Positions 1 through 9,201 are shown, numbered from the stretch's first letter. The stretch is 64,000 nucleotides of DNA from Candidatus Poribacteria bacterium (GCA_022826805.1 JAJDUH010000058.1:45987-109986); one strand, 5' to 3'. Made by a program: numbers and translations. The notes: generated by a model from the letters alone, not told the origin.

Positions 1-466
1 TCTTCAGGTTGAGTGCCTCCCATTGAGAATTAAGAATTAACGGAAACTGGAAGAAGGTAAGTTCAGGGTCCGAAATTGAATCTACTGCAACGCTTAATTG
101 TAAACCCGCGAAATCATCTTGTACCGATGCGAGGAGTTCATTTTGAATGTAGCTGTCTATCTCTCCGCTGACAGCAAAAAAAACTTGATTCTCTGTAATC
201 CGATAGTATACAGGCTTCAGAGGATCAAATTCAGTTTCCTGCGGTTGCGGCGTATCCTTGAGAATGCGATAGTGCTTTCCGTCAATGTTGGTCTCGCCAT
301 TAACTTCAACTGTCCCTTGGGTGCCGTCAGAATTTAGATAAGTCCATCGGCTTCCGACCGTATCAGGAAAATAGTTTGGTATCTGCTCTATCGGTTCAGG
401 GGTTTCATCCGAACCGCAGCCGAATAGCAATAAAATACCACAGAAAATAAGGAAAGTCAATCGCAT
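1..466 (-). CDS. Secreted lipoprotein, C-terminus cut by window edge
   Basis: This gene is absent from the ORF track because it runs off the window. Reading the minus strand from the ATG at 464-466 gives MRLTFLIFCGILLLFGC followed by GS and an acidic, proline-rich stretch. That is a lipoprotein signal peptide with an LFGC lipobox, so the mature protein should begin at Cys17 and be lipid-anchored. A purine-rich AAGGAAAG sits just upstream of the start. About 155 codons are open to the edge. I do not recognise the domain; the visible part is beta-rich and soluble after the anchor. It is transcribed away from the ADP-ribosylglycohydrolase gene. Confidence 0.75.
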   Translation of the reverse strand, partial: MRLTFLIFCGILLLFGCGSDETPEPIEQIPNYFPDTVGSRWTYLNSDGTQGTVEVNGETNIDGKHYRILKDTPQPQETEFDPLKPVYYRITENQVFFAVSGEIDSYIQNELLASVQDDFAGLQLSVAVDSISDPELTFFQFPLILNSQWEALNLK

Positions 467-610
467 CTCTTTCCTTTGCGTAACCTCTTCTTTTTTCAGA
501 TTTGTTAGTTAGATAGTATTAGATAGGACTTTACCCTTGTCTGTCGAAGTATCATCAATCCTTAATGGATAGTATAACACATTGGGAACGAAATTGACTT
601 CTTTTTTCGT

Positions 611-639
611 TTGACAATCGCTCCAAAAGGGACTATACT
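611..639 (+). promoter_or_regulatory. Sigma70-type promoter for the ADP-ribosylglycohydrolase gene
   Basis: TTGACA (611-616) and TATACT (634-639) are separated by 17 bp. The predicted start near 646 leaves a leader of about 39 nt before the ATG at 685, which has GAAGGA as ribosome binding site. Confidence 0.7.
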
Positions 640-684
640 TGAAGATAAGGTTCTTCTGACAATCATCACTGCGAAGGAATAAAC

Positions 685-1461
685 ATGTTAGGTGCGATTA
701 TAGGCGACATTGTCGGCTCCATCTATGAGTGGGAACCGATCAAAACCAAGGATTTTCCTTTCTTTGGGGATGACTGCCAGTTCACAGATGATTCGGTATG
801 CACTGTGGCTGTCGCTGATATTCTTCTGCACGACCTTCCGCCCGCGGAGACGATGCAGGTGTGGTGTCAGCGTTATCCAGGGCGCGGCTACGGTGGGAAT
901 TTTGGGGCCTGGATTTATGCCGATCCGCCCGAACCCTACAACAGTTTCGGCAACGGTGCAGCGATGCGTGTCTCACCAGCAGCGTTCCTGAACCGAGACA
1001 ATCTGGAAGCTGCACTCTCCGCCACCAATAAGGTAACCGAAATTACCCATAATCATCCAGAGGGCATAAAAGGTGCGCGGGCAACGACTTATGCCATCTG
1101 GCTCGCGTATCGAGGTGTGAAGCCAGAGACCATCCGCGAGATTATCATTGCCGACTGTCGCTATGACTTAACGCGAACAATTGACGAGATCCGTCGCGAT
1201 TACTTTTTCGATATAACCTGCCAAGGAACGGTGCCCCAAGCGATAACATGTGCCTTAGAATCAGTGAGCTATAAAGACGCAATCCGTAATGCTATCTCTC
1301 TTGGTGGTGATGCCGACACCCTCGCCGCCATCGCCGGTCCCATCGCCGAGGCACTCCACGGCATCCCCGACGAACTCATAGCACAGACAAAAACCCGCTA
1401 CCTCTCCGATGCCCCAGACATCCTCGAAATAATCCAAGAAATGTATCAGTCCCAATCATAA
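685..1461 (+). CDS. ADP-ribosylglycohydrolase family protein
   Basis: A 258-residue protein of the ADP-ribosylglycohydrolase (ARH/DraG) family, which removes ADP-ribose from proteins or small substrates using a two-metal centre. The N-terminal GAIIGDIVGSIYEW, the FTDDSV metal-binding motif near residue 33 and the C-terminal GGDADTLAAIAGPIAEALHG are the family hallmarks, and the length is usual for a single-domain member. The GAAMRVSP block in the middle is also typical. A consensus promoter and a good Shine-Dalgarno sequence support the start. No partner ADP-ribosyltransferase is visible nearby, so the substrate cannot be named. It looks monocistronic; the next gene has its own promoter. Confidence 0.93.
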   Translation: MLGAIIGDIVGSIYEWEPIKTKDFPFFGDDCQFTDDSVCTVAVADILLHDLPPAETMQVWCQRYPGRGYGGNFGAWIYADPPEPYNSFGNGAAMRVSPAAFLNRDNLEAALSATNKVTEITHNHPEGIKGARATTYAIWLAYRGVKPETIREIIIADCRYDLTRTIDEIRRDYFFDITCQGTVPQAITCALESVSYKDAIRNAISLGGDADTLAAIAGPIAEALHGIPDELIAQTKTRYLSDAPDILEIIQEMYQSQS

Positions 1462-1515
1462 AATTCCCTGCCCCACCGGTTTTCTCTCAAAATTGGTAGG
1501 CGCGGTTTCTTAGAG

Positions 1516-1534
1516 GAAACACCCCAGCAAAAAC
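1516..1534 (-). repeat. Copy of dispersed 19-bp core GTTTTTGCTGGGGTGTTTC
   Basis: The reverse complement, GAAACACCCCAGCAAAAAC, is followed by ACCTCGCC. The same core occurs at 9548, 22720, 37690, 54118, 57450 and (one mismatch) 60215. In several copies it lies inside a hairpin with other arms. Confidence 0.8.
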
Positions 1535-1569
1535 ACCTCGCCGGTCTTCCCTTCAAAATCCCTCCTTTG

Positions 1570-1593
1570 TAGGAGCGAGTTTTGCTCGCGACT
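1570..1593. repeat. Hairpin repeat GTAGGAGCGAG...CTCGCGAC
   Basis: GTAGGAGCGAGTTTTGCTCGC forms a short stem-loop. Related copies occur at 15523-15545 (GTAGGAGCGACCTCTGGTCGC), about 22366 and about 57439. Confidence 0.6.
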
Positions 1594-1599
1594 TGTCTC

Positions 1600-1627
1600 T
1601 TGACAAACAGATTTAATGCGTTATACT
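1600..1627 (+). promoter_or_regulatory. Promoter for the mrr-AAA ATPase pair
   Basis: TTGACA (1600-1605) and TATACT (1622-1627) are 16 bp apart, directly upstream of the Mrr-type nuclease gene. Confidence 0.65.
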
Positions 1628-1700
1628 TTTAATACATTGTTCAAACTATTGCGGTCCAAAAATCGTAGAAATTTAAGTGCTATCGGAGATTCGAATAAAA

Positions 1701-2576
1701 ATGCCTATACCTACTACTGATGAAATGGTTCTACCTGTTCTTCAACATATCGCTGACGGTCAGGAATATCGCCGTCTAAGCATTCTCGATATGCTTACCG
1801 AACATTTTTCGCTTACTCAGGATGAGAGGGCGCGTCTAAGTAAAAGTGGACAGATGGAAAAGTATCTGAGTCGTAAGGGATATATAAATCAAGCCAGTAA
1901 ATGGCATTATCATATAACGGCTCTCGGGCGTGAATTTTTAAATCTAAGCCTAGAAGAATCTTCTGCTCCTGATCTGCACACTGAAGCGGGGGTAAGTCCA
2001 TCGGTTGTTAATTCTGCGGAGAACAATGGGCTTGCGGATGATAGCCGCCTCCCTGATAAGTCTATTGAGGAAAATTATCATACGATTCAAGAAAAATTGG
2101 CAGCAGACCTTTTAGAGAGAATCAAAAACAACACTCCTACTTTTTTCGAGAAACTCGTTATTGATCTTCTCGTCAAAATGGGATATGGTGGTTCACGAGA
2201 AGACGCAGGGCGAGCTGTAGGCCGCAGTGGCGATGGTGGCATTGACGGTATCATTAACGAAGATAGACTTGGACTTGATATGATTTACGTTCAAGCAAAA
2301 CGATGGCAAAGCAGCGTGAGTGAACCGCCAGTTCGAGATTTTGTAGGGGCATTAGATGGAGAAGGCGTTCAAAAGGGAGTTTTCATTACTACCTCGAATT
2401 TTAATCCAGCAGCTAGGAATTTTGCAGAGAGAACTTCTAAAAGGATTATACTTATAGATGGGAAACAACTCACGCAGTTAATGATTGAACATAACGTCGG
2501 TGTTTCCGTAGAGAAAACTTACGAAATCAAACGCGTAGATTCCGATTATTTTTCTGAAAACACTGAAAATTCCTAA
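1701..2576 (+). CDS. mrr: Mrr-type restriction endonuclease
   Basis: A type IV-like restriction nuclease expected to cut modified or foreign DNA. The N-terminal winged-helix part (MPIPTTDEMVLPVLQHI and on to about residue 85) matches the Mrr N-terminal domain. A variable linker follows. The C-terminal catalytic domain from about residue 145 shows FEKLVIDLLVKMGYGG, then GDGGIDG and VQAKRW, the D...(Q)xK version of the PD-(D/E)XK active site seen in Mrr proteins. The ORF track starts at a GTG at 1677. I prefer the ATG at 1701 because it begins at the conserved MPIP and has GGAG upstream, though at a long spacing. It is followed after 24 bp by the AAA-nuclease gene, so the two are probably co-transcribed. 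Confidence 0.88.
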   Translation: MPIPTTDEMVLPVLQHIADGQEYRRLSILDMLTEHFSLTQDERARLSKSGQMEKYLSRKGYINQASKWHYHITALGREFLNLSLEESSAPDLHTEAGVSPSVVNSAENNGLADDSRLPDKSIEENYHTIQEKLAADLLERIKNNTPTFFEKLVIDLLVKMGYGGSREDAGRAVGRSGDGGIDGIINEDRLGLDMIYVQAKRWQSSVSEPPVRDFVGALDGEGVQKGVFITTSNFNPAARNFAERTSKRIILIDGKQLTQLMIEHNVGVSVEKTYEIKRVDSDYFSENTENS

Positions 2577-2600
2577 GCATATCCACGGTAAGAGGAAAAG

Positions 2601-4202
2601 ATGAAGACTTTTGGAACTCAAGGTCCCGTAAATCCTAAAGAGAATTATGTTGTCTCCCGCACTACGGAGATCGCTGACTTCATTGACCGTGTGAAAAAAG
2701 GCAAATATATCGTCCTCTTCGCTCCCCGACAAACTGGCAAGACTACGCTCTTCCGCGCAGCTATAGACGCTCTTATAGACGAAATGTATTTCCCAATCCA
2801 ACTGAATTTCGAGTTATACGTAGACTATCCTGCCTCCGATTTTTACTGCTCTTTCTATAAGAGGCTTTGCGAGGAAATTAAGGGCGTTTTTAAGAAACGT
2901 GGTACTACGCCTTCTAAAGTGTTAAACCAATTTTTGGAGGACACGGAAGTAAGGGATCAGGTTTCAATGATGGAATTCTTTAAGCAGTTAGTCGGCTTAT
3001 TACCGCATCAAGGTAATTCCCAAAAAATCGTTCTCATCATTGACGAATTTGATGGTATTCCGCCTGAGGCTGTGCGTGGTTTCCTGCACGCACTCCGTTA
3101 CATTTACCTCGAACAATCGGACTCCCGATGCCCCTATAGGGTCGGCATTGTTGGGGTCAAGAACATTACCCAACTCAATTATGACCGATCAATCTCGCCT
3201 TTCAATATCCAAGATGAATTCCATTTGCCCAATTTTACACTCGCACAAGTTCGAGAACTACTTGAGCAGTATACCGAAGAAGTCGGGCAAGCCTTTGCTT
3301 CTGAAGTCATCACCGCTATTTATGAACAGACTGCTGGACAACCCTTTCTCGTCAATCGGTGCGCGCAGATTCTCACTGAGGAAATGAACATACCCAAAAG
3401 CAAAACGATTACGATGTCTCACTTTTCTCAGGCACATAGACGGATCCTTCGTGAACGGAACACCCACATAGAGCATTTGCTTACCAATATCCGCAGAGAT
3501 CGTCGATTTGAAAGTCTCCTCATGCGAATTGTCTCTTATGAGAGAGGTTTACTTTTCAGTTTAGACAATGACATCATGAATGAACTTACAATTTATGGCG
3601 TTATCGCAGAGGGGACAGACGGTATGTGTGAGATCGTCAATCCGATCTATCAACATCGCATTCTGCAGGCATTTAAACCGACGATTAATGGGTTGGAGAG
3701 TGATTATTTCGCTGAAGAAAACGGTGATGATTTTATTGATTATCTAATGCCTGGCGGAGTGATAGAGATGGGCGCACTCCTTGATAACTTTCAGGCGTTC
3801 ATTGCACGAGTCGGTTTTCGTATCTTGCAAGTGCCAGATACGCCGCAGGAGTATGTCGGTCAGCACCTGCTTTATGCCTATTTGGATCACTTTGTCCACA
3901 TTATCGGTGCCAATATGTTTCTGAAAGTCCAAACTGGACGAGGGAGGGTAGACCTCCTTATTGTCCACAACCAGCGCAAATACATAGTTGAAACAAAGAT
4001 TTGGGAAGGAGATCGTTACTATCAGGCAGGAAAAAAACAACTCGCAACGTATCTCAAGTTAGAAGGGACACAAGAAGGCTACTATGTTGTATTTGACCAT
4101 CGCAGCAATCCTACCTCACGCCTCGAAACCGAAACAATAGACGGTTTGAAAATCCGAAGTTACGTTATTCCTGTCCTGCAAGAACGACCTTCAGCGGTTT
4201 AG
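2601..4202 (+). CDS. AAA ATPase (AAA_35-like) fused to a PD-(D/E)XK nuclease domain
   Basis: A 533-residue two-domain protein. Residues 1-350 are an AAA-like ATPase of the AAA_35 type: a conserved start (FGTQGPVNP), Walker A APRQTGKTT near residue 43, Walker B IVLIIDEFDGIP near 143, and a helical winged-helix-like part after it. Residues from about 420 form a PD-(D/E)XK nuclease-like domain with GRVDLLIV and YIVETKIW (D...ExK), similar to the PDDEXK_9 domains often attached to such ATPases. The Shine-Dalgarno AAGAGGAAAAG precedes the ATG. It lies 24 bp behind mrr, so a shared role in defence is likely but inferred. A shorter paralog at 22785 lacks both the nuclease domain and the Walker B glutamate. 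Confidence 0.85.
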   Translation: MKTFGTQGPVNPKENYVVSRTTEIADFIDRVKKGKYIVLFAPRQTGKTTLFRAAIDALIDEMYFPIQLNFELYVDYPASDFYCSFYKRLCEEIKGVFKKRGTTPSKVLNQFLEDTEVRDQVSMMEFFKQLVGLLPHQGNSQKIVLIIDEFDGIPPEAVRGFLHALRYIYLEQSDSRCPYRVGIVGVKNITQLNYDRSISPFNIQDEFHLPNFTLAQVRELLEQYTEEVGQAFASEVITAIYEQTAGQPFLVNRCAQILTEEMNIPKSKTITMSHFSQAHRRILRERNTHIEHLLTNIRRDRRFESLLMRIVSYERGLLFSLDNDIMNELTIYGVIAEGTDGMCEIVNPIYQHRILQAFKPTINGLESDYFAEENGDDFIDYLMPGGVIEMGALLDNFQAFIARVGFRILQVPDTPQEYVGQHLLYAYLDHFVHIIGANMFLKVQTGRGRVDLLIVHNQRKYIVETKIWEGDRYYQAGKKQLATYLKLEGTQEGYYVVFDHRSNPTSRLETETIDGLKIRSYVIPVLQERPSAV

Positions 4203-4241
4203 ATTGAATGTGGGCTAATTTGCTATCTGCCCTCTGTTTCT

Positions 4242-5423
4242 TCAAACCACTTCCATCCAAACCCCCGGCACAAACCCCGGATACTCACCTTCACTAAACG
4301 CCGGATAATAGACATCCTCGCCACTGAATTCGTGAACCGTCTCACCACCGCTGCCATCAGGAATATGTACACGGCAAGTATAATCGCTCTCACGGAACAG
4401 CTGCTGCGGTGTCGGTGCAGATGGGTCAACACGATACTCCGCTAACGCCGCTTCATCCACCGTAATCCCCAACCCAGGCGATTCCGAAACAGCAATCGTC
4501 CCATCAACAACAGTCAACCGCGTCTCAAGCAGATCGGATTCCCACAATTCATGACACGTAATCGCAGGCAATTCTGCTTGTGATAACACCGCACCCAGAT
4601 GCACTGAGTATGCCGTCGTAATCCCCGTGCCCACCATCTGGAGCCAGAACGGTTGCGAGAACGACGCACAGAGCGCATTCGTTCGCAGGAGCGCGTTCAC
4701 GCCACCACCGACAACAAACCCACCACAACACCGCGCATGCAGACACGATTCGTTGAAATGCTCAACAATCCGTTTCTGCACATTCACTTGCAACCGTGCC
4801 GCACCCATTACATCTGTGCCGAGATAGTACGGACTCTCGTAGATAGCGACGTTTGGATGTTCATCTAACTGCTGCAGCACAGGAATCGCGTTATCTGCAG
4901 TCCGCAAGAACCCGTTGAAATCGATGTCGAGCCGATAATCTGCTGGCACTGCATCACCGACCGCCTCCGCCTGCGCGAAGATGTCCCGCCACGGACGCGC
5001 CTTCAACTTTGCCGACGTGTAACCCCGTTTTACCGATTCTTGGACTTCCGCCACCCAATCCTCCGGGGGCATATCGATATCCCACCACGAAATAGGGCAC
5101 TGCTCGCGAACCTTCGGACCAATGAGTTGATAGACCGGCACATCAACGGATTTACCAATCGCGTCAAAAAGCGACATCTGAATGCCGAACCCGATGCTAT
5201 CATCGTTCATACATGCAAACGCGTTCTGTCCGATCACCTGTTCAATATTTGCCGATTCATCTCCTAAATTTTCGCCATAACCGATAACGCCGTTGCTAAG
5301 TTCAACACGGTAAACGTGAACCCGTTCGCCGTGTGTTAAGGCACGGTGCATGTGTCGGCTAACCCGCTCGTGGTAGAACGGCACGTTCAAAGGAATCGCT
5401 TCGAGATGTTTGATGCTAAGCAT
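4242..5423 (-). CDS. Mandelate racemase/muconate lactonizing enzyme family protein
   Basis: A 393-residue enolase-superfamily enzyme. These enzymes abstract a proton next to a carboxylate and act on sugar acids, muconates or similar compounds. The N-terminal capping domain runs to about residue 130. The barrel shows a KxK-type catalytic motif (SAKLKARPW), a metal-ligand strand RLDIDFNGF and a second ligand strand IYESPY. Later blocks such as TAYSVHLGAVLS are also in place. The C-terminus is longer than in simple members. The substrate cannot be deduced. GGGAGAG upstream of the ATG supports the start. It stands alone on the minus strand between the nuclease pair and the PhyH gene. Confidence 0.88.
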   Translation of the reverse strand: MLSIKHLEAIPLNVPFYHERVSRHMHRALTHGERVHVYRVELSNGVIGYGENLGDESANIEQVIGQNAFACMNDDSIGFGIQMSLFDAIGKSVDVPVYQLIGPKVREQCPISWWDIDMPPEDWVAEVQESVKRGYTSAKLKARPWRDIFAQAEAVGDAVPADYRLDIDFNGFLRTADNAIPVLQQLDEHPNVAIYESPYYLGTDVMGAARLQVNVQKRIVEHFNESCLHARCCGGFVVGGGVNALLRTNALCASFSQPFWLQMVGTGITTAYSVHLGAVLSQAELPAITCHELWESDLLETRLTVVDGTIAVSESPGLGITVDEAALAEYRVDPSAPTPQQLFRESDYTCRVHIPDGSGGETVHEFSGEDVYYPAFSEGEYPGFVPGVWMEVV

Positions 5424-5524
5424 GAGGTCTCTCCCAAGATTTTAAAAATACGCTTACGCCATTGTATCATATTTCTAAGTCACCGTGTAAAATATTCCCA
5501 CATCGCTCCTTTTTCGCCTCCGCT

Positions 5525-5545
5525 GGCGAGGTTTCTAACCTCGCC
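5525..5545. repeat. Palindrome GGCGAGGTTTCTAACCTCGCC
   Basis: A perfect hairpin GGCGAGGTT/AACCTCGCC. The same 21-mer occurs at 32998-33018. Related arms enclose the TTTTTGCTGGGGTGTTTC core at 22706 and 37682. Confidence 0.75.
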
Positions 5546-5611
5546 ATTTTGTAGACTGCAGGTTTTTGCAAGAAAACCTACACGGTTTACAACTAAAGAG
5601 GATAATTACAC

Positions 5612-5642
5612 GTAGGTTGGGTTGAACGGAGTGAAACCCAAC
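5612..5642. repeat. Hairpin repeat GTAGGTTGGGTTGA...GAAACCCAAC
   Basis: The arms GTTGGGTT and AACCCAAC form an 8-bp stem with a short loop. Further copies lie at 24957-24987 and 56921-56951. Copies with long interrupting loops lie at 31910-32011 and 33793-33894, and a half copy at 56854. Confidence 0.75.
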
Positions 5643-5686
5643 ATTGTACCTTATAACGCATAACTGTTAACTCACAACGCTTTCTA

Positions 5687-5715
5687 TTGACACCACCCCG
5701 TTTTGTTGCTATAAT
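5687..5715 (+). promoter_or_regulatory. Consensus sigma70 promoter for the PhyH gene
   Basis: TTGACA (5687-5692), 17 bp, TATAAT (5710-5715): both hexamers are perfect. The start codon is about 50 nt downstream of the expected transcript start, with AAGGAG before it. Confidence 0.8.
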
Positions 5716-5771
5716 ATCTATAACGAATACAACATTGAAATGCCCTTGTTTTCGCAAGTAAGGAGCACTAT

Positions 5772-6635
5772 ATGGCAAGCATTAAACCCTTTACTGTCTC
5801 GAATGAACTCTTGGATCAGCCTGGAAAACTCCAACAACAGGCACAGCAAGACGGGTACCTCTTTTTTCGTGGCTTAATTGACGCAGATTCCATCTACAAC
5901 CTACGTCGAGATTTCTTGGAAATCTGCCATAGACACGGCTGGGCACAAGGTGGAGACGTCCTGATGGACGGCATCCGAACGGGTGGTCCGTACATGGAAG
6001 GCGATGACGGGTATTGGCCCGTTTTAGATGAATTCCAATCCATGGAATCCTTCCACGCTTTCGCACACCATCCAGCGATTTTAGATATGTTGGATAAGCT
6101 TTTTGGTGAAAAGACACTTGTGCATCCGCGGAATATTGGAAGAATTATGTTCCCCGAAAACACGAAGTACACAACGCCAGCACATCAGGATTATATCCAC
6201 ATCCGAGGCACAGAAGATACCTATACCGCATGGATACCGCTTGGACCCTGTCCAACGGAGTTAGGCGGCTTATCGATATTATCTGGATCGCATCGAAGTG
6301 GGATCTATCCAGTTAAACCCGCATTTGGTGCCGGAGGACTCGGTATTGATACAGAACCCTTGGAAGCAGACGGACTCTACTGGGTTTCTGGAGACTACGA
6401 GATCGGCGACGCCCTATTTTTTCATAGTCACGCCGTTCACAAGGCACTGCCCAATCAGACCTCCGATCGGATCCGGCTCTCAGTCGACTATCGTTATCAA
6501 GGATCATCGCAACCCGTCACAGAGAGTTCGCTATTGCCGCACTTCAACCGAATGGACTGGGACGAAATCTATTCCGGTTGGAACTCAACGCAGTACCAGT
6601 ACTATTGGAACGCTTTCGATCTGAATAGAGTTTAA
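5772..6635 (+). CDS. Phytanoyl-CoA dioxygenase (PhyH) family protein
   Basis: A 287-residue Fe(II)/2-oxoglutarate-dependent oxygenase of the PhyH family. The iron-binding HxD is in TPAHQDYIHIRG (His and Asp two apart). The distal His lies in FFHSHAVHKALPNQ, with the 2-oxoglutarate-binding Arg just after it (DRIRLSVDYRY). The first 110 residues are the usual N-terminal helical region with YLFFRGLID. The Shine-Dalgarno AAGGAG and a perfect promoter support expression. Members act on many small molecules, so the substrate is open. A second PhyH protein of a different subgroup is encoded at 57508. Confidence 0.92.
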   Translation: MASIKPFTVSNELLDQPGKLQQQAQQDGYLFFRGLIDADSIYNLRRDFLEICHRHGWAQGGDVLMDGIRTGGPYMEGDDGYWPVLDEFQSMESFHAFAHHPAILDMLDKLFGEKTLVHPRNIGRIMFPENTKYTTPAHQDYIHIRGTEDTYTAWIPLGPCPTELGGLSILSGSHRSGIYPVKPAFGAGGLGIDTEPLEADGLYWVSGDYEIGDALFFHSHAVHKALPNQTSDRIRLSVDYRYQGSSQPVTESSLLPHFNRMDWDEIYSGWNSTQYQYYWNAFDLNRV

Positions 6636-6715
6636 AAGTAGTAGAATCTTTAGAAGGTTTCCGACACGCGGCTTTCTCCCGCTGTGTGCCATCCACAGCG
6701 TATTAAACATCCCAT

Positions 6716-7843
6716 GTGTTGCCCTCATTTTTCAAAGGAAACAGAAATCAATTGACTAAATTGCGACAATGGAAGTCTAATCCCCTCATTCGTTTGGTAA
6801 CAGTGCTGCTCGGATGGGGTTGTCTGGCTGTTTTGCCAGCTTCAGCAGAGAATTACACCGGAGACTTTCTGACAAACGGTGTTGGCGGTCGTGCCCTCGG
6901 ATTAGGGGGGGCGTACGTCAGTATCGCGGACGATGCCACTGCCACCTATTGGAATCCCGCCGGTATAGCAGGCGTTTCAGATAACTACCAATTCTGCCTC
7001 ATGCATGCCGCACGACGTTCGGGGTTAGGCGCATTCAACTACGTCTCTGGTACAACGAAAATCCTGCCGAAGCTCAACCTCGGACTATCATGGCTCCGTG
7101 CCGGTATTGACGACATTCCTATCTATCCACTCGTTCCAGCATTTGATCCGAACATAAGTGCTGATGAACGGAAGAACCTCGCAAAAAATCGACCGAGATC
7201 CTCGGACTTTGAGCCATCTGGATACCTAAACGATAGCGAAAACGCCTATATTCTGACCCTCGCAACAGGCTGGACAGTCAGTCAATCGTGGTGGGATAAC
7301 TTTGGAAGGGATTCTTTGCCGCCGTCGCTGATGATTGGTGCAAACGCCAAATGGATTTCACAGCGTCTCAGTGGTGGAGATCTCGATACCTACAATTATG
7401 GGAGTTGGGGTTACGGTTTTGACGTAGGTGTCCTCGCGCGTCTACCCGATCTCAATGCAATTTTCGGCTTGGAAAATGTAGGCAGCTTCTCGTTCGGTTT
7501 CAACCTTCAGGATGTCTCAAAGACGACCTTAACTTGGAACACCGAATCTGCTCCCAAAGAATCCATTCCAGCAAACTGGAATATCGGTGTGGCGTATACC
7601 AACCCCCACATTTTCGGTCGAGTACTAACCCTTTCTTACCAATGGCAGCAGCGTTATGAAGGGCAGACACATCTCGGTGCTGAATATTATATTAGCAAAC
7701 CGTTGGCACTGCGCGTCGGTTACCGAGACGACCGCATTACAACCGGGATCGGCATCCAAGTCCGCCAGTTTCGACTCGATTACGCCCTCCTCTTAGGCGA
7801 CCTCATCAGCACCCATTTTCTAAGCCTATTGTGGACTTTTTAA
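6716..7843 (+). CDS. PorV/PorQ-like (UPF0164) outer-membrane beta-barrel protein
   Basis: A secreted barrel protein. A hydrophobic segment (LIRLVTVLLGWGCLAVLPASA) is followed by the family signature: GGRALGLGGAYVSIADD and ATYWNPAGIAGV, which resembles PorV, PorQ and UPF0164 proteins. The C-terminal half is made of alternating beta strands and ends in LLWTF, with a terminal Phe as in outer-membrane proteins. In Bacteroidota PorV helps the type IX system release and anchor cargo; that role is not shown here. The start is uncertain: the GTG at 6716 has no ribosome site, and the TTG at 6752, with AAAGGAAA upstream, gives a shorter signal peptide. A second family member is at 23988. Confidence 0.83.
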   Translation: MLPSFFKGNRNQLTKLRQWKSNPLIRLVTVLLGWGCLAVLPASAENYTGDFLTNGVGGRALGLGGAYVSIADDATATYWNPAGIAGVSDNYQFCLMHAARRSGLGAFNYVSGTTKILPKLNLGLSWLRAGIDDIPIYPLVPAFDPNISADERKNLAKNRPRSSDFEPSGYLNDSENAYILTLATGWTVSQSWWDNFGRDSLPPSLMIGANAKWISQRLSGGDLDTYNYGSWGYGFDVGVLARLPDLNAIFGLENVGSFSFGFNLQDVSKTTLTWNTESAPKESIPANWNIGVAYTNPHIFGRVLTLSYQWQQRYEGQTHLGAEYYISKPLALRVGYRDDRITTGIGIQVRQFRLDYALLLGDLISTHFLSLLWTF

Positions 7844-7902
7844 GCCTACCACCAGAATCCGACCTCTTCCTATAGGAGCGACCCCTGACTGCTGATAGCC
7901 TT

Positions 7903-9126
7903 CTACAAACTCGGCTTCGACAAATCCGGCTGATCGCGTAACAGAATCAGAAGCGGTGCCATCACTAACGGAATCATCACCAAACCGTCTAACACAATTG
8001 GCAAACCGAATTGATCTCCCAAGTTACCAACAAATTTATTCAATACCCCACCGACACCCCACGCTGCCCCCATCATAAAACTGGACGCTATACTTTCATG
8101 CCCGCGCAACATTATCTGCGCTAAGATAATATTAATCGTTATGGAGCTTGAGAGAATTACGTTGCCTACAAAGAGAAGTACAAGGAAGCTAAATCCGTTA
8201 GTGTGTAGCGATGCGTAAAGCAGCGGCGGCGATCCCAGAAGCGATACTAACAATAGAATGTAAGTGTTTATACGCGTCATAAGCCAACCGCTTGACATAA
8301 TGCCCATTGATCCCGCGAAGATGAAAATAGCAATAACGAGGGAACGCGCCTGATCCGAGTAGTCCCGGTCGTCTAAATGGACAGATAAAAAGGTTTCTAA
8401 ACCGGTGAGTGTGACGGTTCGAAATGCAGCGATGGTGAAAAGCACAATGAGCGGGAGCATGCGTGGGTAAGCAACCTTCCAGAAGGATTCTTGCGGTGCA
8501 GATGGATCACTTGGTATTCCACGGGTGGAAGCCGTCAGGTCGAGGTCCTTCTCAAATTTCAGCACTTTTGGTGCAAGCAGTGCCATAAGTAACCCCGGTA
8601 TCATCTCCCAAGCCAGATAGTCCAAGCCGAAATGGTACGGAATGTACATCAGTGCCAGTGGACCGAGGGCGCGACCGATGTTGCCACCCGTTAGGAAAAC
8701 GGATGTCCCCATGCCTCTCCCCTTCGCTAAGGCACCGGCGTAAGCTGTCGCCTGCGGGTGAAACGCAGCAATACCGATACCACCAATAGCCAACATAATA
8801 TACACGATGTTAACGGTAGGTGCCACCCACAACAGACTTAAACCGAGAGCAGTGAACGCTACGCCAAACGTCACAAAATGCACCGTCCGCACCCGATCCG
8901 ACAACCATCCGAAGAATATCTGTCCAAACGAGCTAAAGAGGCTGTAAATTGAGACGAAGTTACCCGCTAAACTGTTCCGTGTTGCAGCTGTGGCTAACTT
9001 TTCGAGTAAACGGGGTTGCAGATGTGAAAGGAGGGTTGCGTAGGAATCGAGGACGAGGTGCGATGCCGTCAGGAAGTAGAATTGTTTCCGAGGGGACGCA
9101 TCTGATGGAGGCTTACTGTTTTTCAT
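7903..9126 (-). CDS. Major facilitator superfamily transporter
   Basis: A 407-residue membrane protein with about 12 hydrophobic segments. The loop between helices 2 and 3, GWLSDRVRTVHFV, matches the MFS G-x-x-x-D-R signature. The start of the protein (LVLDSYATLLSHLQPRL) resembles the Fsr-type branch of MFS exporters, but the exported compound cannot be inferred. A promoter on the minus strand (TTGCTT, 17 bp, TATAAT) lies about 45 bp upstream of the ATG. It converges with the PorV-like gene, and no terminator stands out in the 59 bp between them. Confidence 0.88.
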   Translation of the reverse strand: MKNSKPPSDASPRKQFYFLTASHLVLDSYATLLSHLQPRLLEKLATAATRNSLAGNFVSIYSLFSSFGQIFFGWLSDRVRTVHFVTFGVAFTALGLSLLWVAPTVNIVYIMLAIGGIGIAAFHPQATAYAGALAKGRGMGTSVFLTGGNIGRALGPLALMYIPYHFGLDYLAWEMIPGLLMALLAPKVLKFEKDLDLTASTRGIPSDPSAPQESFWKVAYPRMLPLIVLFTIAAFRTVTLTGLETFLSVHLDDRDYSDQARSLVIAIFIFAGSMGIMSSGWLMTRINTYILLLVSLLGSPPLLYASLHTNGFSFLVLLFVGNVILSSSITINIILAQIMLRGHESIASSFMMGAAWGVGGVLNKFVGNLGDQFGLPIVLDGLVMIPLVMAPLLILLRDQPDLSKPSL

Positions 9127-9172
9127 GAGGCGAAATGAGTACCGCGTTTCAATAAAGATTTAGATGGTGCAT

Positions 9173-9201
9173 ATTATAGAATACACACCGCTAAAAAGCA
9201 A
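9173..9201 (-). promoter_or_regulatory. Promoter for the MFS transporter gene
   Basis: On the minus strand TTGCTT (complement of 9196-9201) and TATAAT (complement of 9173-9178) are separated by 17 bp. Confidence 0.6.
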
